Shown piece after piece: positions 1 to 12,743 of a stretch of 64,000 nt of DNA. Origin of the DNA: Taxillus chinensis. Lineage: Eukaryota; Streptophyta; Magnoliopsida; Santalales; Loranthaceae. Position numbers and translations under genes: made by a program. The notes under the pieces were generated by a model that was not told where the DNA came from, ran no database searches, and saw only the letters and a list, made by a program, of their open reading frames with translations. Where the stretch lies: the NCBI GenBank assembly GCA_023512835.1, contig CM042090.1:15054617-15118616 (forward strand). The letters are read 5' to 3'. The first letter of the stretch is position 1; each line of letters starts with the position of its first letter.

Positions 1-1550
1 AATTAAGAACATATAAATAATAATTATGAGTTAGTCAGATTAATAGCCTGATGCTAAATCGCACGTAAATAATATTTTAAATTTTTTACACATCAATATT
101 ATAATAAATTAACATCTAATTTTCAATTCAGTTAATTCATACGATTAAAAAAATCTCATTCTACAAATAATCTAAATGTTACTGTGAGTAAGGCGAATTC
201 AAAACGATCAAAAATATAATATAAAATATTATGGCGACCTTATAATTCAGTCATACCATAAAAATCAACAAATATAATATTATTCAATCTAAAATGTCAG
301 GCACGAGTTAATCCTACATGCGTCACGCCTTCCTTCTTATTTTTCATGACTTTTTTAATGCATCTGCACCTTAATTCTTTATTTCCCCGCAGGATGCTTT
401 AATACTTAATCTGTATATATGAACTGTCATAATACCTGCCCATAATCATTATAATACATCCATCACGTGCCTCCCAATCGAATTTGATTTCTGCCCCTAA
501 CCATGAAAGGGAACTTGAACTCATGTCCACCACGATTCGTATAAATAGCATCTGGCGGCCTCTCCATGCGTTTCAACGAGCTTCAGTCGTTATTAAAAAT
601 ATATGAACTGTCAGACGACGGCTTAACTACGTACGTACTCTTGATCAATAGACGACCGCCAATCCGCCATTAGAGAGGTATACGTCGGCCCAACATCGCA
701 GATCGATTTGTCTTCCCCAATTTGTCTAAAGTTGGTTGTCAAATCGCACTGGACTTGTGGGTGGCACCAGGAGGCATTCCATTATCGCTGAACGTTGAGA
801 GTTGGGACTGTACGTTCGGGAGTCGTCCCATCAATTTGGCCACCAAAACAAACAATATGCATGCATTTCCTACTATATATGCGGTGTTTGGATTATGACT
901 AGCGTTGAGTTCATCGCGTTAAAGTTGTTGTTGTAATGCCAATAATTACCTGTTAGTCCACTATCAATCATCATTTAAGGGTTGTGGATCGGAAGAAGCA
1001 GCTGCTGACTCAGAATCCTACTTTACCCTAACTAATACACTTGCAAATTGCGAGATATATAGTCCAATGAACAAATAATTGTAGTGCTTTAATATTTGAC
1101 TTAATGGTATAGATTATTAGTTGGAGGGATATTGATTAGTATTTTGATTACTTTAATAAGCATTTTAATTTGTTGTTCCTTTTTTTACTATATTATCGGT
1201 ATTATTATTATTAGTTAGAACTTTTTTAAAAAGAATTCCTTTTATTTATGTATGTCTTTGATTTTATAAGTATTTGTTTTAATTTATATATGAATTTTTA
1301 GAAAAAGCACACTAAAGCATGTTTGACATTAGGAAAAATTAATGTCAAAATTAAAATTTTTGTAGTAGTAAATGGGCAATGAGGTCAACTATAGCTATAT
1401 TCTTACATAAGTCAAAAAAAATTTAGGAGTTTTTTTGCTGCCACAAAAAAATCTATTGTGTCATGCAAAGTTTTTTTGCTCATGTCATAAGAAATTTTAA
1501 CTTGGAGTAGGGCGACAACAAGACTATGACCGAATATACATATCCAAGTT
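1..1550. other. AT-rich intergenic DNA, no gene seen
   Basis: No reading frame with recognisable protein content on either strand, and no RNA gene. The stretch around 300-1000 is less AT-rich and holds TATA-like strings, but nothing downstream of it codes. Confidence 0.6.
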
Positions 1551-1559
1551 TTTACCAAT

Positions 1560-2290
1560 TTGGAGTGATTTGTCCCAAAGGCATGGAGGGATAATGTTTG
1601 CAAGGCAAAAGACTTTATCCATAGACTAAGGCCAACATTGATTGGTCAGGTTGAAAGTTATAGCTAGAGTTAACCTCTTATTGAGATGTGGTTAATAAGG
1701 CTACCATTACTGAGAGGAGTTTGAATCAGATGAGGTTTGGAAAACTAGATGGAACAGTTGGGTTTAGCTATTAAGGACCCCCAAGAAGAAGTTTAGTGCT
1801 AGATAGACACATTAGTAACCAGTGCCAAGATTTTTAGCTAACACAGGTGCTTCAGGAAGTAGTGTTATTATCAAAATAGCATAGAATTGTCAACGTTGTG
1901 GTGAACAAGGCCACATGGAGAAAGATTATAAAAAGTAGTTTATGTGCGGTGCTACAAGTGCAAGCAGCTTGGGTACTCGGAGTAGATGTGCCCTTTGACT
2001 AGCAAAACCAATGTTATAAAACCATAACATATACTAGATTTCAAACAACTTGTGACACAATGACTAGTGTTGTACTAGAAGCTCCACACTAGTGGCCAAT
2101 ACAATCGAGGCAAGCTTCTCAAGCACCGCCTGTGACACAACGACCTTATCAAGAGACACCGGTATAGAGGAGCCATGTGATTAAGATTGGGGAGGTGGTA
2201 GTAGTGTACAACGTAGGAGGACCTATGAAATTATTGATAGGGAGATTGAGACTTCCTAGTGGATAAGGCTATATAGGGAACTGTCAATGG
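1560..2290 (+). mobile_element. Decayed Gypsy-type retrotransposon gag remnant
   Basis: Conceptual translation shows a retrotransposon gag-like piece (DFIHRLRPTLIGQVES near 1610-1660) and then a zinc knuckle at 1888-1931 reading CQRCGEQGHMEKDY. That is a CX2CX4HX4C knuckle in which the last Cys has become Tyr. A second knuckle-like stretch near 1945-1998 (CYKCKQLGYSE-stop-MC) has its His replaced by Tyr and a stop codon. Gag CCHC knuckles bind template RNA in active elements; this one cannot be functional. Stops and frame changes occur throughout, and no LTR, protease or reverse transcriptase could be followed downstream. Assignment to Gypsy rather than copia rests on the paired knuckles and the gag wording and is inference. 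Confidence 0.65.
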
Positions 2291-5200
2291 TTTGGGATAT
2301 GACTATAGCTCTATGATGTCAGTGGTTTTGATTGGTGGATGTTAACCGGGTATGTTAATTGTGATGTGATTCGTTTATAGGTTAAATTATGAGTGTGACA
2401 TTGGTTGTTATTGGTTGATTTAAATGTTTGTTATAGATTACTTATTGGTATGCTTAGTTATGTTGTTAGTTTGTAAATATAATTGTATTGGTTTGTCTGT
2501 GGTTGTAATGATTCATATTTGTTATAAAAAAATAGATAATCTTTAATTGATGTTGACGATATCATGTTGATAGTATATCGGATAATACAATCATTTTGGT
2601 TGTATTTGGGCTAAATTTGGAGAGAAAAATCCTGATGGCTATTTAGTAATTTTTGTGCCTAAATAAGTTGCCAATTGGTGAAATATTGAATAAACTAATA
2701 ATTTTGGTATATAGGATGGTGATGAATTTTAAGTGGGAGGGGGCATTTTTGTGGTTCCCATACTTGTATAAAAACCTTATTTTGAACTATAGCCATCATA
2801 GGAGAGAGAGGGATAGAGAAACAAGCATATGAAGGACAAACTTGGAGATTTCTAAGAATTTGACAATCCAATTGATCCAGTAAGTTTATAGGTATGTGTT
2901 TCTATTTCTTACATTTCTTCTATGTCTCATCCATGCTTAGGATTTGTAACGATGGTTTGTTCGTTGAATTGATAATGAAATTTAGAAAACAGGTAGTTTG
3001 ATATGAAAATTGAATAATGGTTGATTATGATTGTATATAATGATATTTTTAATTATTTATGCTATATTTTGAATTGTAATAGTCTTAAAAGATGTATGTT
3101 AAGGTTTGATATTGATCGGGAGTCATTTTGGGTGAAAAATAGGGTCTACCACGAAAACAAAGGGTAAGGAGTCGGGTGGCCATAGCTAGCATGCAGTGAT
3201 AAAAAGGAAAAAAATATCGTCGCCATGTGCCACAGTTGGATGTGATGATTTTCATTATTTTAGCCAATTTCAATGTTTTTAACTTCATTTTCAATGATAT
3301 CTTTGTCATTAGTAGATTTTATTTAAACCTGTTTGTGAGGATGTAAACTAAAATTCAATTTAAAGACGATAAAAAATAAAATTATTATCAATCATTTTTG
3401 GGATGCGATTAGTCACCAATATACTTGCAGTTATTCATGTGAAATTATGTGTTTTAAAATTTTTTTACATTTTAACTGAATATATATAATAAAACTGAAG
3501 GAGGTAGACTTTTTGCTAATAGTAAGTAGCTCTTTGGCTTAGTCATCCTATTTTGTAGTTTGGTTTACAAATATGATTATGTTTTTAAAAATGAAATTTA
3601 ATGACAAAATAGGTTTGATATATTTGTTTTTAAAAATATGTTTTAACGTCCTTTTGTTTTAAATTTAAATTTAATTTTTTATAAAACTTATTATTTTATT
3701 TTATTTTATTTTTATTTGAATTCATTATATTTTTTTATTAATTTTATGAAAATTATTTTTTAAAATATTATAAAAAATATATTCTTGCTATTATAAAGTA
3801 AAATTTAAAATTTAAATTACAAACACTATTCAAATCATTAAATTAAAAAGGAGAAAGGACGCACCAAACATCCTCACAATTATTCCACTGCAACGCGTAA
3901 ACAGAGGCACGTTAATCCTGCACAGTGGCCGTAGCTAAATCGTGCCGCATCATCTGACACATCTTCCACTGTAAAGAGATCCAAGTGTAGGGCTGACATT
4001 CATTGACAACAAAATTAATTGTGAATGACAAGACATTATGTTGGATTTTTTAAATTAGATATTTTGATTTTATATGCATTTTTATTGTCTTGCTATTGCT
4101 GTAGTCTCCTATGAGCATAGGTTTAAGTTTGGACAACATGAATAATGGTGAGATTTTATTAAACTGGCATGCAACTATTACATTCCACATTAATAACTTA
4201 CATAAAAAATTTCGCTGCTATAACGATTATTTGTTTTGCTTTTTAAAGTAACATATTATATGTTTGCATTTCACGTCAACTATGCAATATATATATATAT
4301 ATATATATATATTCGCTTAAGTGATCACATAAAACCAAGCATTATTAGCATTGAAGTCTGAAGATAAGTTATACTAAAAATTATAATATTTAATTTTACT
4401 GAATCTTAAATTTAAATTTTAAAGTTTTATTAACCATAAAATTGGTACACAGACAAAAATTAATTCAATGCATCAAAGTCAAAATTGATGTTTTTGCTGT
4501 TACAAAATTTAGGAGCATGGCCTGCAGGAGAGGAGAAAGAATAAAGAATATAATGATTGTTTAGCCTTATGATCGTGAAATATAAGAGCCTAATATGATA
4601 ATTACAAAAACCTGATTCGGATCGGCCAACTCATACCTACAAACCTTTTGTTATTCGTTCTGTCCAAAACCCACATTCCTAACGATGACGAGTCACGAGT
4701 CACGACTATTTTGTCACAACTCATACCTACGTGCTAGCCTATACCCTCACGAGTCACGAGTCACGAGTCACGACTATATTAATCAGGCAAGATTTATTAT
4801 TATTATTATATTTTTTTGGAACCGAATAAACACGTACAATCAATGAAGCCAGCAATGAAGAGGGAGAGTGATCATATAGAATAATTAAAAAGGGAAAGTG
4901 AAATGCGAAGGAAAGGGAAATAGAAAAGGAAAAATACTAAATGCAGCCAACAAACAACGGTGCAGGGAATGTTTTGGTGCCCGCGCCACACTTGCACTAA
5001 GCATGGCTCAAAACTCTCCGGTTTGGTATTTTATTATTACTATCCTTATGCTTGTTTAAACACATACTCGCTGATTTTTAACTAGTTAGGTTGCCGCATG
5101 CACATATTTATCATGTTGTTAGCTTAAGGGAGCCCAGGTAATGATTGGAGAGCATGAGAATCTCGGCGCCAAAATGAAAAGATGTTCAAATCAACATTTT

Positions 5201-5422
5201 ATAGTTTGTACAAAGAGAAGTGATTCAAGTAGGAAAAAAAATGATAGATGGGTCACCTCAAAGTCAAAACAAGAGCTATTTTGCACTAATCATGCTATCC
5301 ATGCATGTGCATAATTTCAAGAGAAAATGGGTATACAGAAGCAGTAAATCAGATTTATAGGGGTTGCGAGTGGGTGATAATTGTTTTTAATTCTATACCA
5401 CGTGCATGATCTTTCATATACC

Positions 5423-5466
<44 letters not shown>

Positions 5467-6943
5467 AAGAGCATATTCAAACTTGCCTGTAGAGTTCTGA
5501 AGCGATCCCAACCAAACAGGAAAGTTATCCACGGTAATGACACTACATCTTTGATTTCAAAGAAAAATGGGATGGTCCATCGATCCTGCTGCGTGAGAGA
5601 ACTCCTCCGATTGCGAAGTCTGACACATCAGTGTGTACCTTGAATGAGTTAGCTTGGTCGGCTAAAAGCAATGAACGACTCCTGTCACATTACCTGCGCG
5701 CGAGGCCTAGTTCCTTCAACATGGGCACCCAGGGGCATCATTTATAGGGCTAATTTGTGAACACCAGTGACGCACCCGAGGAAAAAAAAACAAAAAACAA
5801 AAAAACAAAAAACAAAAAACAAAAAACGAAGGAGAAATCCAATATGAAAATATGCACAACCATAAACGAAAATATTCACCCAAGCATGGTTAGATGAATC
5901 AATTCAGGCGTCATCAATTTTGTCAGAGAACACCCAACTGCCCCACCAAAGACAAAACATATAACACATCTACAATTTACACCCGTATAACCTACCGATA
6001 CTTACAGGGACCCAATTATCCAACACCAAATATTCAATTTAAGCCCCGCTCAACCAGCAGCTCTTACAAAGATGCTGTCCACCCCAATCCCACTTTTCCT
6101 TGATGCAATTTACAAAACTTGGCTCTAATCTCACTGTCAAGACTAATACAAAAATCAAAAGCAAGCGGGAGAGATATCAGAGACCTCACAGTTAGGCACC
6201 TCCAACTACACCCAATTTCTAAATGCAGATTAGTGGCTGACACTTCCTCTAAATGCAAGAAACAAGCCTTCCGTTCTATTCACAATTTAAAAATAAAAAT
6301 AAAATCTTGCTCTAAATTAAAAGATTAAAATCTCAATTGTCCACATCCAAGAGCCAACAAGAAATGATAGAGTCCAATTATGAGTCGAGAGGGAAAGACA
6401 CCGCGCAATCAGCGCTGACATAGGCTGCATTCAACAGACCCTGCCACACAATCATCGTTGACCCTCCAACTGCATATAGCATTTTCCAATTCAGATTGCT
6501 GCACATGCAAATCGGTATTGTATATTGGTGTATTTTGATTTTTAATGGAATTCTGGATTGCAGAGATATGAGAATAAAACGCTTTCCAGTCTTTTCCTCC
6601 CATCCATTACCCTCTATTCACCCCTAACCCAGCACTTAAATAAACAGAGAAAATGCATCATACTAACAAGAGGCAATGATGCGTGACTTGTAGCCGAATA
6701 TAATTCAAAGCAGGAAAGAATGTGGAGCAGTTATAACAGAAATTAAAAGCAATGATCTGCCAAAGGAAGAGGAAAATAAAAAGCTTAGCTACACTGTATA
6801 TTTCATATATTCATAAGATTCCTATCCAGCCAAAAGGTTGTACATAACTTGCTCTCCTTTATATGCCTATTGAAGGAAAAGCTATAAACACGAACTGCTG
6901 TTTTTAACTGAAAAATTCAAGCATAAGAAATATCCATGTAAAA
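2291..6943. other. Intergenic DNA with microsatellites, no intact gene
   Basis: No credible coding region. It contains AT microsatellites near 4287-4312 and 5424-5462, short direct repeats at 4627-4776, and a run of CAAAAAA units at about 5785-5828. An AT-rich stretch at about 3540-3850 with TTTGGT-type edges could be a decayed MITE. The part from about 6300 to 6943 lies immediately 3' of the GT47 stop codon on the minus strand and probably includes its 3' UTR. Confidence 0.5.
5424..5462. repeat. (AT)n microsatellite
   Basis: About 19 uninterrupted AT units. A shorter AT run lies at 4287-4312. Confidence 0.9.
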
Positions 6944-9900
6944 CTAAGGTAAAGGCATGGGAGGCGTCCACTTTCGAAACTCAACCAAGTTTCTATTTAC
7001 AAGCGATCCATTATGCAGCCAAAATGTTTCAGCTGACTGATGAAACTGCCTTACTTTCCTCTGGAGTTCCCAAATAATTCCAGCCATAGCAGAACACGAC
7101 TCTGACTCTGAAGCATAAACCCATAAACACCTCACTTGCTTTCCACGAGATATCATCCCCTCTATTTCTTCGTCTGAAAAGAACAAATCGAAGTTATGAT
7201 AATATGATAGTAAATGGCACGCATTGACGCAAACATGTAGACTAAGTGCTGGGGTTTGACCTGGTATTGATTCTAAATACTCAAAAAGCTCGGGACCTAT
7301 TCGTGTTGATGGCCATTTGATTGATATATGAGTATAATCGATGACATTCTGGAAAGGCAATTCCACTTGATCCGATAAGATCACCGGGACACATTCCTGC
7401 ATGACAGCGCATTTGTTTTATAGCAACAGAAAATCTCCTATATCACCTGACACTAAATTTTGCATATCTATATTCTCAATATTAAATGTTTCTGCGCATG
7501 CACAGGGGTACATCTTTGAGCAAGTGGCTCGTGTCTGTGTGTGGGCGCGTGAGAGAGTGAGAGAGAGACCACAAAAAATGACTCGTAGAAGCGAAGAGTC
7601 CATGACGACTCCCCGCGTGGTGCTAAGCAAAATTTGGCATTGCGCAGGTGCCTGAAGTATTCTATCTTCCCCAACTTGTCAGGGCCACTGAACTTCAACT
7701 CTGGAGATTCCAACTGTTTATAACATCAGTATATGCATGTTTGAACAGCATATCACCTAATGAGGAGAATATATATTCAAGATAACAATGCCCATATTGA
7801 AGAGAACATCATGTGTTAGATAAGTATTGCATAAATATATGAATTGAATAATCAATCTAAAAACAGAAAGTGACAGCACACACGCATGCAAGTAAGATCC
7901 ATGGTTCTTTCTTTTTCCTTTATTCCATCATAAGAGCAGACATTAGTCGGATCTCTAAAATCAAATGCAGTTGCAGGTGAAAAAAACAAGCCCATTTCAG
8001 TTGGAAAACTTGCATGAAATTGCAATTCAACAACATAACATAGTTAGAAGACTAATTTATTTTGCTTCTTTAAACAAAAGGACATTATGTTCATTGTATA
8101 TTCCGACTATGTCAAAGAAGATAACTACTGTTTAGGCTCCATTTGGTGTCCTGAAGATATGGGAGAACAAAATAAAACGTATTAAACAGAGCCAGACCAT
8201 TCACTGGCAAGCCTTTATTTTACTTTCTAAGATTCAACAGGGTGTTCATATTCAAGGACTTCTTCAGGGTCTTCACTCGTTGCTACATAAATGATTAATT
8301 CTCAACAGTGTTGTACCAGGCCGCCAGAGAATTTGTTTTTTTAACTCTTCCAATTTCTCAGGCCATAACAAACAAATCTTGAAATAGCACATAATGGCAT
8401 CTCTGAACATTGGACCTCATAGATGAATAATTTGTTTTTATTTCAAATAGTGTTTTTTTGCCTCTTGAGTAATAACAGAGCCTTGGGATGGGAGAAAAAT
8501 CAAACCAACATTTCTTGGATGCAGTTGCAGGGGCCTAACAAAATTGTTAAGCTCTCCAGATAAATCTCAAAAAGATGTTACCAAATGGAAACAAAAAAAA
8601 AAAAAAAAAAAAACAAATCTACAGATGATAATTTCTAGATAGACAAAATCATACAAAAAGATACACCTTATGTGGAAATTGCTTGGCAAGCTCCATCAAC
8701 AGAAGGCGACCAGCTTTTCCTTGCACTCGGCCTAAAAAGTTAGCCAAATACTTCCTCTTCGATATAGGCAGAGGCTGCACAAGCATAGGCCCAGGCCCAG
8801 TCATCCCATCATCAACATTACCAGGGATTATGATATCTTTCCATGTATTAAAGGCACTAGTGTCACGCTTATCAGTGCGATCCCCCTGCATTTGAATGTC
8901 CCAAATTCTTCATTCAGGCAACAAGCTTTGCAGAAAATTCCATTTGGAACCAACATGCTAAACAATACTATTATGAACAGGAATTTTCCACCAACCAATA
9001 AGTTATTAAAATTCATTGAATGCCAGTAGAAAATGGAAACAGAAACATGGGAAAACAAGTATAAGAGTGTTAGAAGGATGGTGATGGAAGAATGCTTTAC
9101 TTGAATGCTATTCAAAAATGCATATTGAAGACTCAATACATCAAACTCTAGGGCCACTATCAATTTTAGGAACTGGTGTTATCAATTTTGAGTTATTTGG
9201 AATTTTGGAGTAAAACTTCAATCATTGTATACCAAATTCAATCATGACAGGCACATGATCCTTTTAGCAGGGGTAAGAATGGATATACCTCTGGAGTAAG
9301 AATAATGGAGCGATTCAAGTATGTAGCCCATGACTTGAACAAGTGAGCTCCAGCACCACTGTAGGCAGCAAATACATAAATTATCAAAATGACACACACA
9401 CACAAACACACACAGACATCAAAGCGCTCACAAATAGTTCCTGTTCAACACCTTGCTAGCCAAAGACAATGAAGAAACAATAAAGTAATGCCGTCATTAG
9501 CCAGCTCTAGCAACTGCATAAATTGGTAGAGCTTGCTATTAAATAGAATGGAAACCAGTGAAGCACTTGCTGCTATGCAGCCCCAACGCAAACATTAAAA
9601 CATCAAGTAAACCGGTGATGTCATGCTATAGTTACATTCCCAAAACAAAAGTATGCAAAAAAACATGATAATTCATCATATCATGAATCAAGCTAAAACA
9701 GCACTAACAAATAGCAATATTTTCCTGCAGGTTTCTAATATATGCCATACTTTCCTTGTTGGGTGGTCTTTCTATTCCGAAAACATGAATCAAGGCATCT
9801 ACCAACACTTTATTATTACATACACTAATTTTCAAATGTTCTAACGAATGTACTCTATTTCTTCAGCAATGCTATAGTTACATTTCCCCCTGCACTGCTC

Positions 9901-11139
9901 AAATTTTCAGGTTTTCTGTCGGTTAATGGAGAACCTAGCCAGCCCCACACATCTTTGCACACATATTTTATCGCATGCAGTGGAGAGGTAGGGATTGAAA
10001 ACACTGAATTAAAAAATGCAGGACAATAAAATCGGGCATATTTCATCACTTGTTCTCTGCTAGCAATGTTAATTGTCACATGGGATTCAAATTGGGAAAT
10101 GATACCTTGGGAAGACGAATATATGGTCTCGGCCGCCAGACAGCCTAAAGTATGGCATTTGACTTAAGACCTGAAAGAAAAGATGGTATTCGATTGCATC
10201 AAACAATCTGTAAGTCAGCAAAATACATATTCTCAAAGAGAGTCTATTCTTAGAGGAGCTCACTCAACTGCTGAGATTCTGAACAATAAAGAAGGGTGTC
10301 ATACACACACGCCACAAGATTATATATATATATATAATCGCTACCCACAACGGGGAGTGGTATGCGAATTTGTAAGAGAGAGAATAAAACCTTACGTTCA
10401 CATAAGTCCAATTGATCTCTTTATCATTCAAACCTCCCATCATCCGGACACATTTTGGATAAGCAGGCACGAAGAATAGATCCGCTTCCTCTTTCTTTGT
10501 AGTCCGAAACCTCGACTTTAAAAGTAGCCTATGTATTTTAACCTAGGACCGGCACGAGGCAAAACAAAAACAAAAAAAAACATGGTAGAACAACGTCAAC
10601 TAACTCATTCCTAGGAACCAAAATTAAACACTCCAATGCGCCAACCAAAAAAAAAACGAACAAACCAACAATGGACATTAATATCACAAACAAAATACCA
10701 AAACCTACTAGGCCTGAATTCACTAAAATGTAGACCAAAATGTGAAGAATCAGGACCGAGGCCTAGAAGTATGCATTGGGGGATTGATTACCTGAGAGCC
10801 CCACTGGCCCTTGACGCAGGAATCGGGAGAGATTTTGCCGTCCCTGCCGTACAGCAAGGGCTTCAATCCGTCGATCTCGCGCTCGTCGTAGACGTAGATT
10901 TTGAGGGAGAGCTGGGTGCCGTAGCCTCGGTAAGGCCAGGGGGCGGCGGATCCAGGTGCGGGGGAGGAGGGGAAGGAAAAGCCGTGGAAGAGGCGGGTGA
11001 AGAAGAAGGTGGCGGCGACGAGGGCTAGGGCACCGATCTGGTGGGTTCGGGTGCAGGGAAATGGCTGCTGTCGGTGGAGGTGGGAAGGGAACACTCTGTT
11101 GTTGTTGCTGCTGCTGCTGCTGTTTATAATGCTTCCCAT
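6944..11139 (-). CDS. GT47 exostosin-like glycosyltransferase (7 exons, 481 aa)
   Basis: Exons in coding order: 11139-10792, 10542-10396, 10170-10106, 9358-9289, 8885-8667, 7713-7570, 7396-6944. All join in phase and total 1446 nt. The ATG at 11139 is the first in frame. The protein starts with a Ser/Asn homopolymer stretch, has one hydrophobic segment at about residues 35-54 (type II Golgi anchor), then a lumenal domain with exostosin-family blocks: LKIYVYD, an ADLFFVPAYPKC stretch, GGRDHIFVFPS, a KDIIIPGN-type block, FCLAPRGES, and near the C-terminus ECVPVILSD followed by ELPF. Family members use nucleotide sugars to build cell-wall polysaccharides or glycoproteins in the Golgi; the donor and acceptor cannot be read from the sequence. 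Length fits the short GT47 proteins. The exon 6 donor (GTG followed by gtctct) is weak but gives the conserved FFVECVP junction. No broken motif was seen. Confidence 0.9.
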
Positions 11140-12743
11140 CCCACACACACAAACACACACACACAGAGATAGAGATAGTCAGTAGTCGGTCCTCTCCCAC
11201 CTTCCCCTCTCTCCTTGGGTTTCCTGTCTCTGTCTCTGTGTGCGAGTGCGTTCCGGCGAGATTGCGTTTAGCTTGGAGATTGTTTCGTTTACGTTTTTTT
11301 CTTTTTTCATTCCGACTTTATTATCTATTCTTTGGTCATATTATTAATTGAGGTTATGGCTTTTACATGTCGGTTCAAAATTTTTAAAACTTGTCCGAAT
11401 CATTTAAATATTTTCGTTTTTAAATACAAAAAATGTATTTGGTTGGTTTTAAAATGTACTTCAAATACTTTTTATTATTTATTATAAATCACTATATTTA
11501 TAAATTTATTATTTATCACTAAATACTTTTTTTATAATTTTTTAATATATATTATTAAACTTATAACTTTAATAAAAAATAAAATATTTAATATTTTTAA
11601 TAAATAAATAAATTATTAACTATTTATTAAAAATATCAAAATTATTGTGAATGCTCTGTATACTCAAAAACACCAACTAAAAGTTAAGTATAATTCTCAT
11701 TATCATATCTATACTCTTAGCAATTAATAGTTTACTTGACATGCAATTGTCAAACTGAGTCTAAGGGACATCGTATATAATACTTTAGGGTTATGTTGCC
11801 TACTTCTATTTACATTTCATTTTCTTTCATATGCCATATATAATATTCACAGTTGCATTTTCTTTACCAGCCACTACAGTAATGGGTGCAGTCACATATT
11901 AAAAACCTTATTTCAAAAAAGGGAAAGCTTTGGGATGCAATCGGTTTCGACAATCCTTCACCCGATATTATAAACAAACTTTGAATTTATGAACACCCAA
12001 ATGAATTAAAACTCACTCACATGTAATGATCACTCAAAAGATGAAAGACAAAATAATAATAAAATAGATTTATTTTGTGGTTATTCGTTAATGCATAACT
12101 GTTTGAAGAGAAGTGGTGTTTTATGCTTGTAAGATATTATAATTTTGTAATATTAGATGAAAGCATGAAGGCAAATTTAAATTTTATTGACTTTAAGGGT
12201 ATATTTGGTATGAATTTTAATTTTTGTATTTTAAATTCTATTAGAGTTCATATTCAATTGTTATTTAAAAAAATTATCAAATAGAATGTATTTTAAAATG
12301 AATATAAATTTTTTAAAATTGAATTCAAATTTTTAAAAAAAATTGTAGACCCAAGTAATAAAAGAATTGAATTTAAATTTTAAACGGTTTATATTTAAAA
12401 ACAGTTTTTAAAAAACACACATGAAATCTATTATTTTTAAAAATTATTTTAAAATTTTATATTATTATTAAATTAAATTATACTTTATCGGCCCAACGTT
12501 TAAAAAAAAAGATACGGTAAGCATTTAGTACCAAACAGTTTGTTTGTGTTTATATAGAAAAGTTTATTAGATTCTAATACGTAAGTTCTATTAGCCATTA
12601 GCAAGTGACACCTATGCTATAGAGATTAATACTTGTCATTTATTTAACAAAGTTACTGGATATTGAGATTAACAGGTAGGTTAATTAACATTCCAACCGA
12701 CCCACTCGACCCTTGAACACCCTAACCAATACACATCATCAGT
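11140..12743. other. GT47 upstream region and AT-rich spacer
   Basis: 11140-11290 is the CA/CT-rich leader and promoter of the minus-strand GT47 gene. The rest is AT-rich DNA without a gene, including the repeat copy at about 12195-12540 listed separately. Confidence 0.5.
12195..12540 (+). repeat. AT-rich dispersed element, copy 1
   Basis: Starts with a TATTTGGTATGAATTTTAAT string, continues through TTAGAGTTCATATTCAATTG-like sequence and ends near AGTACCAAACAG. The same opening and layout recur at about 16625-16945 and, inverted, at about 52010-52295 and 57130-57375. The edges read TTTGGTA...TACCAAA, which suggests a decayed MITE family. No coding capacity. Confidence 0.4.
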
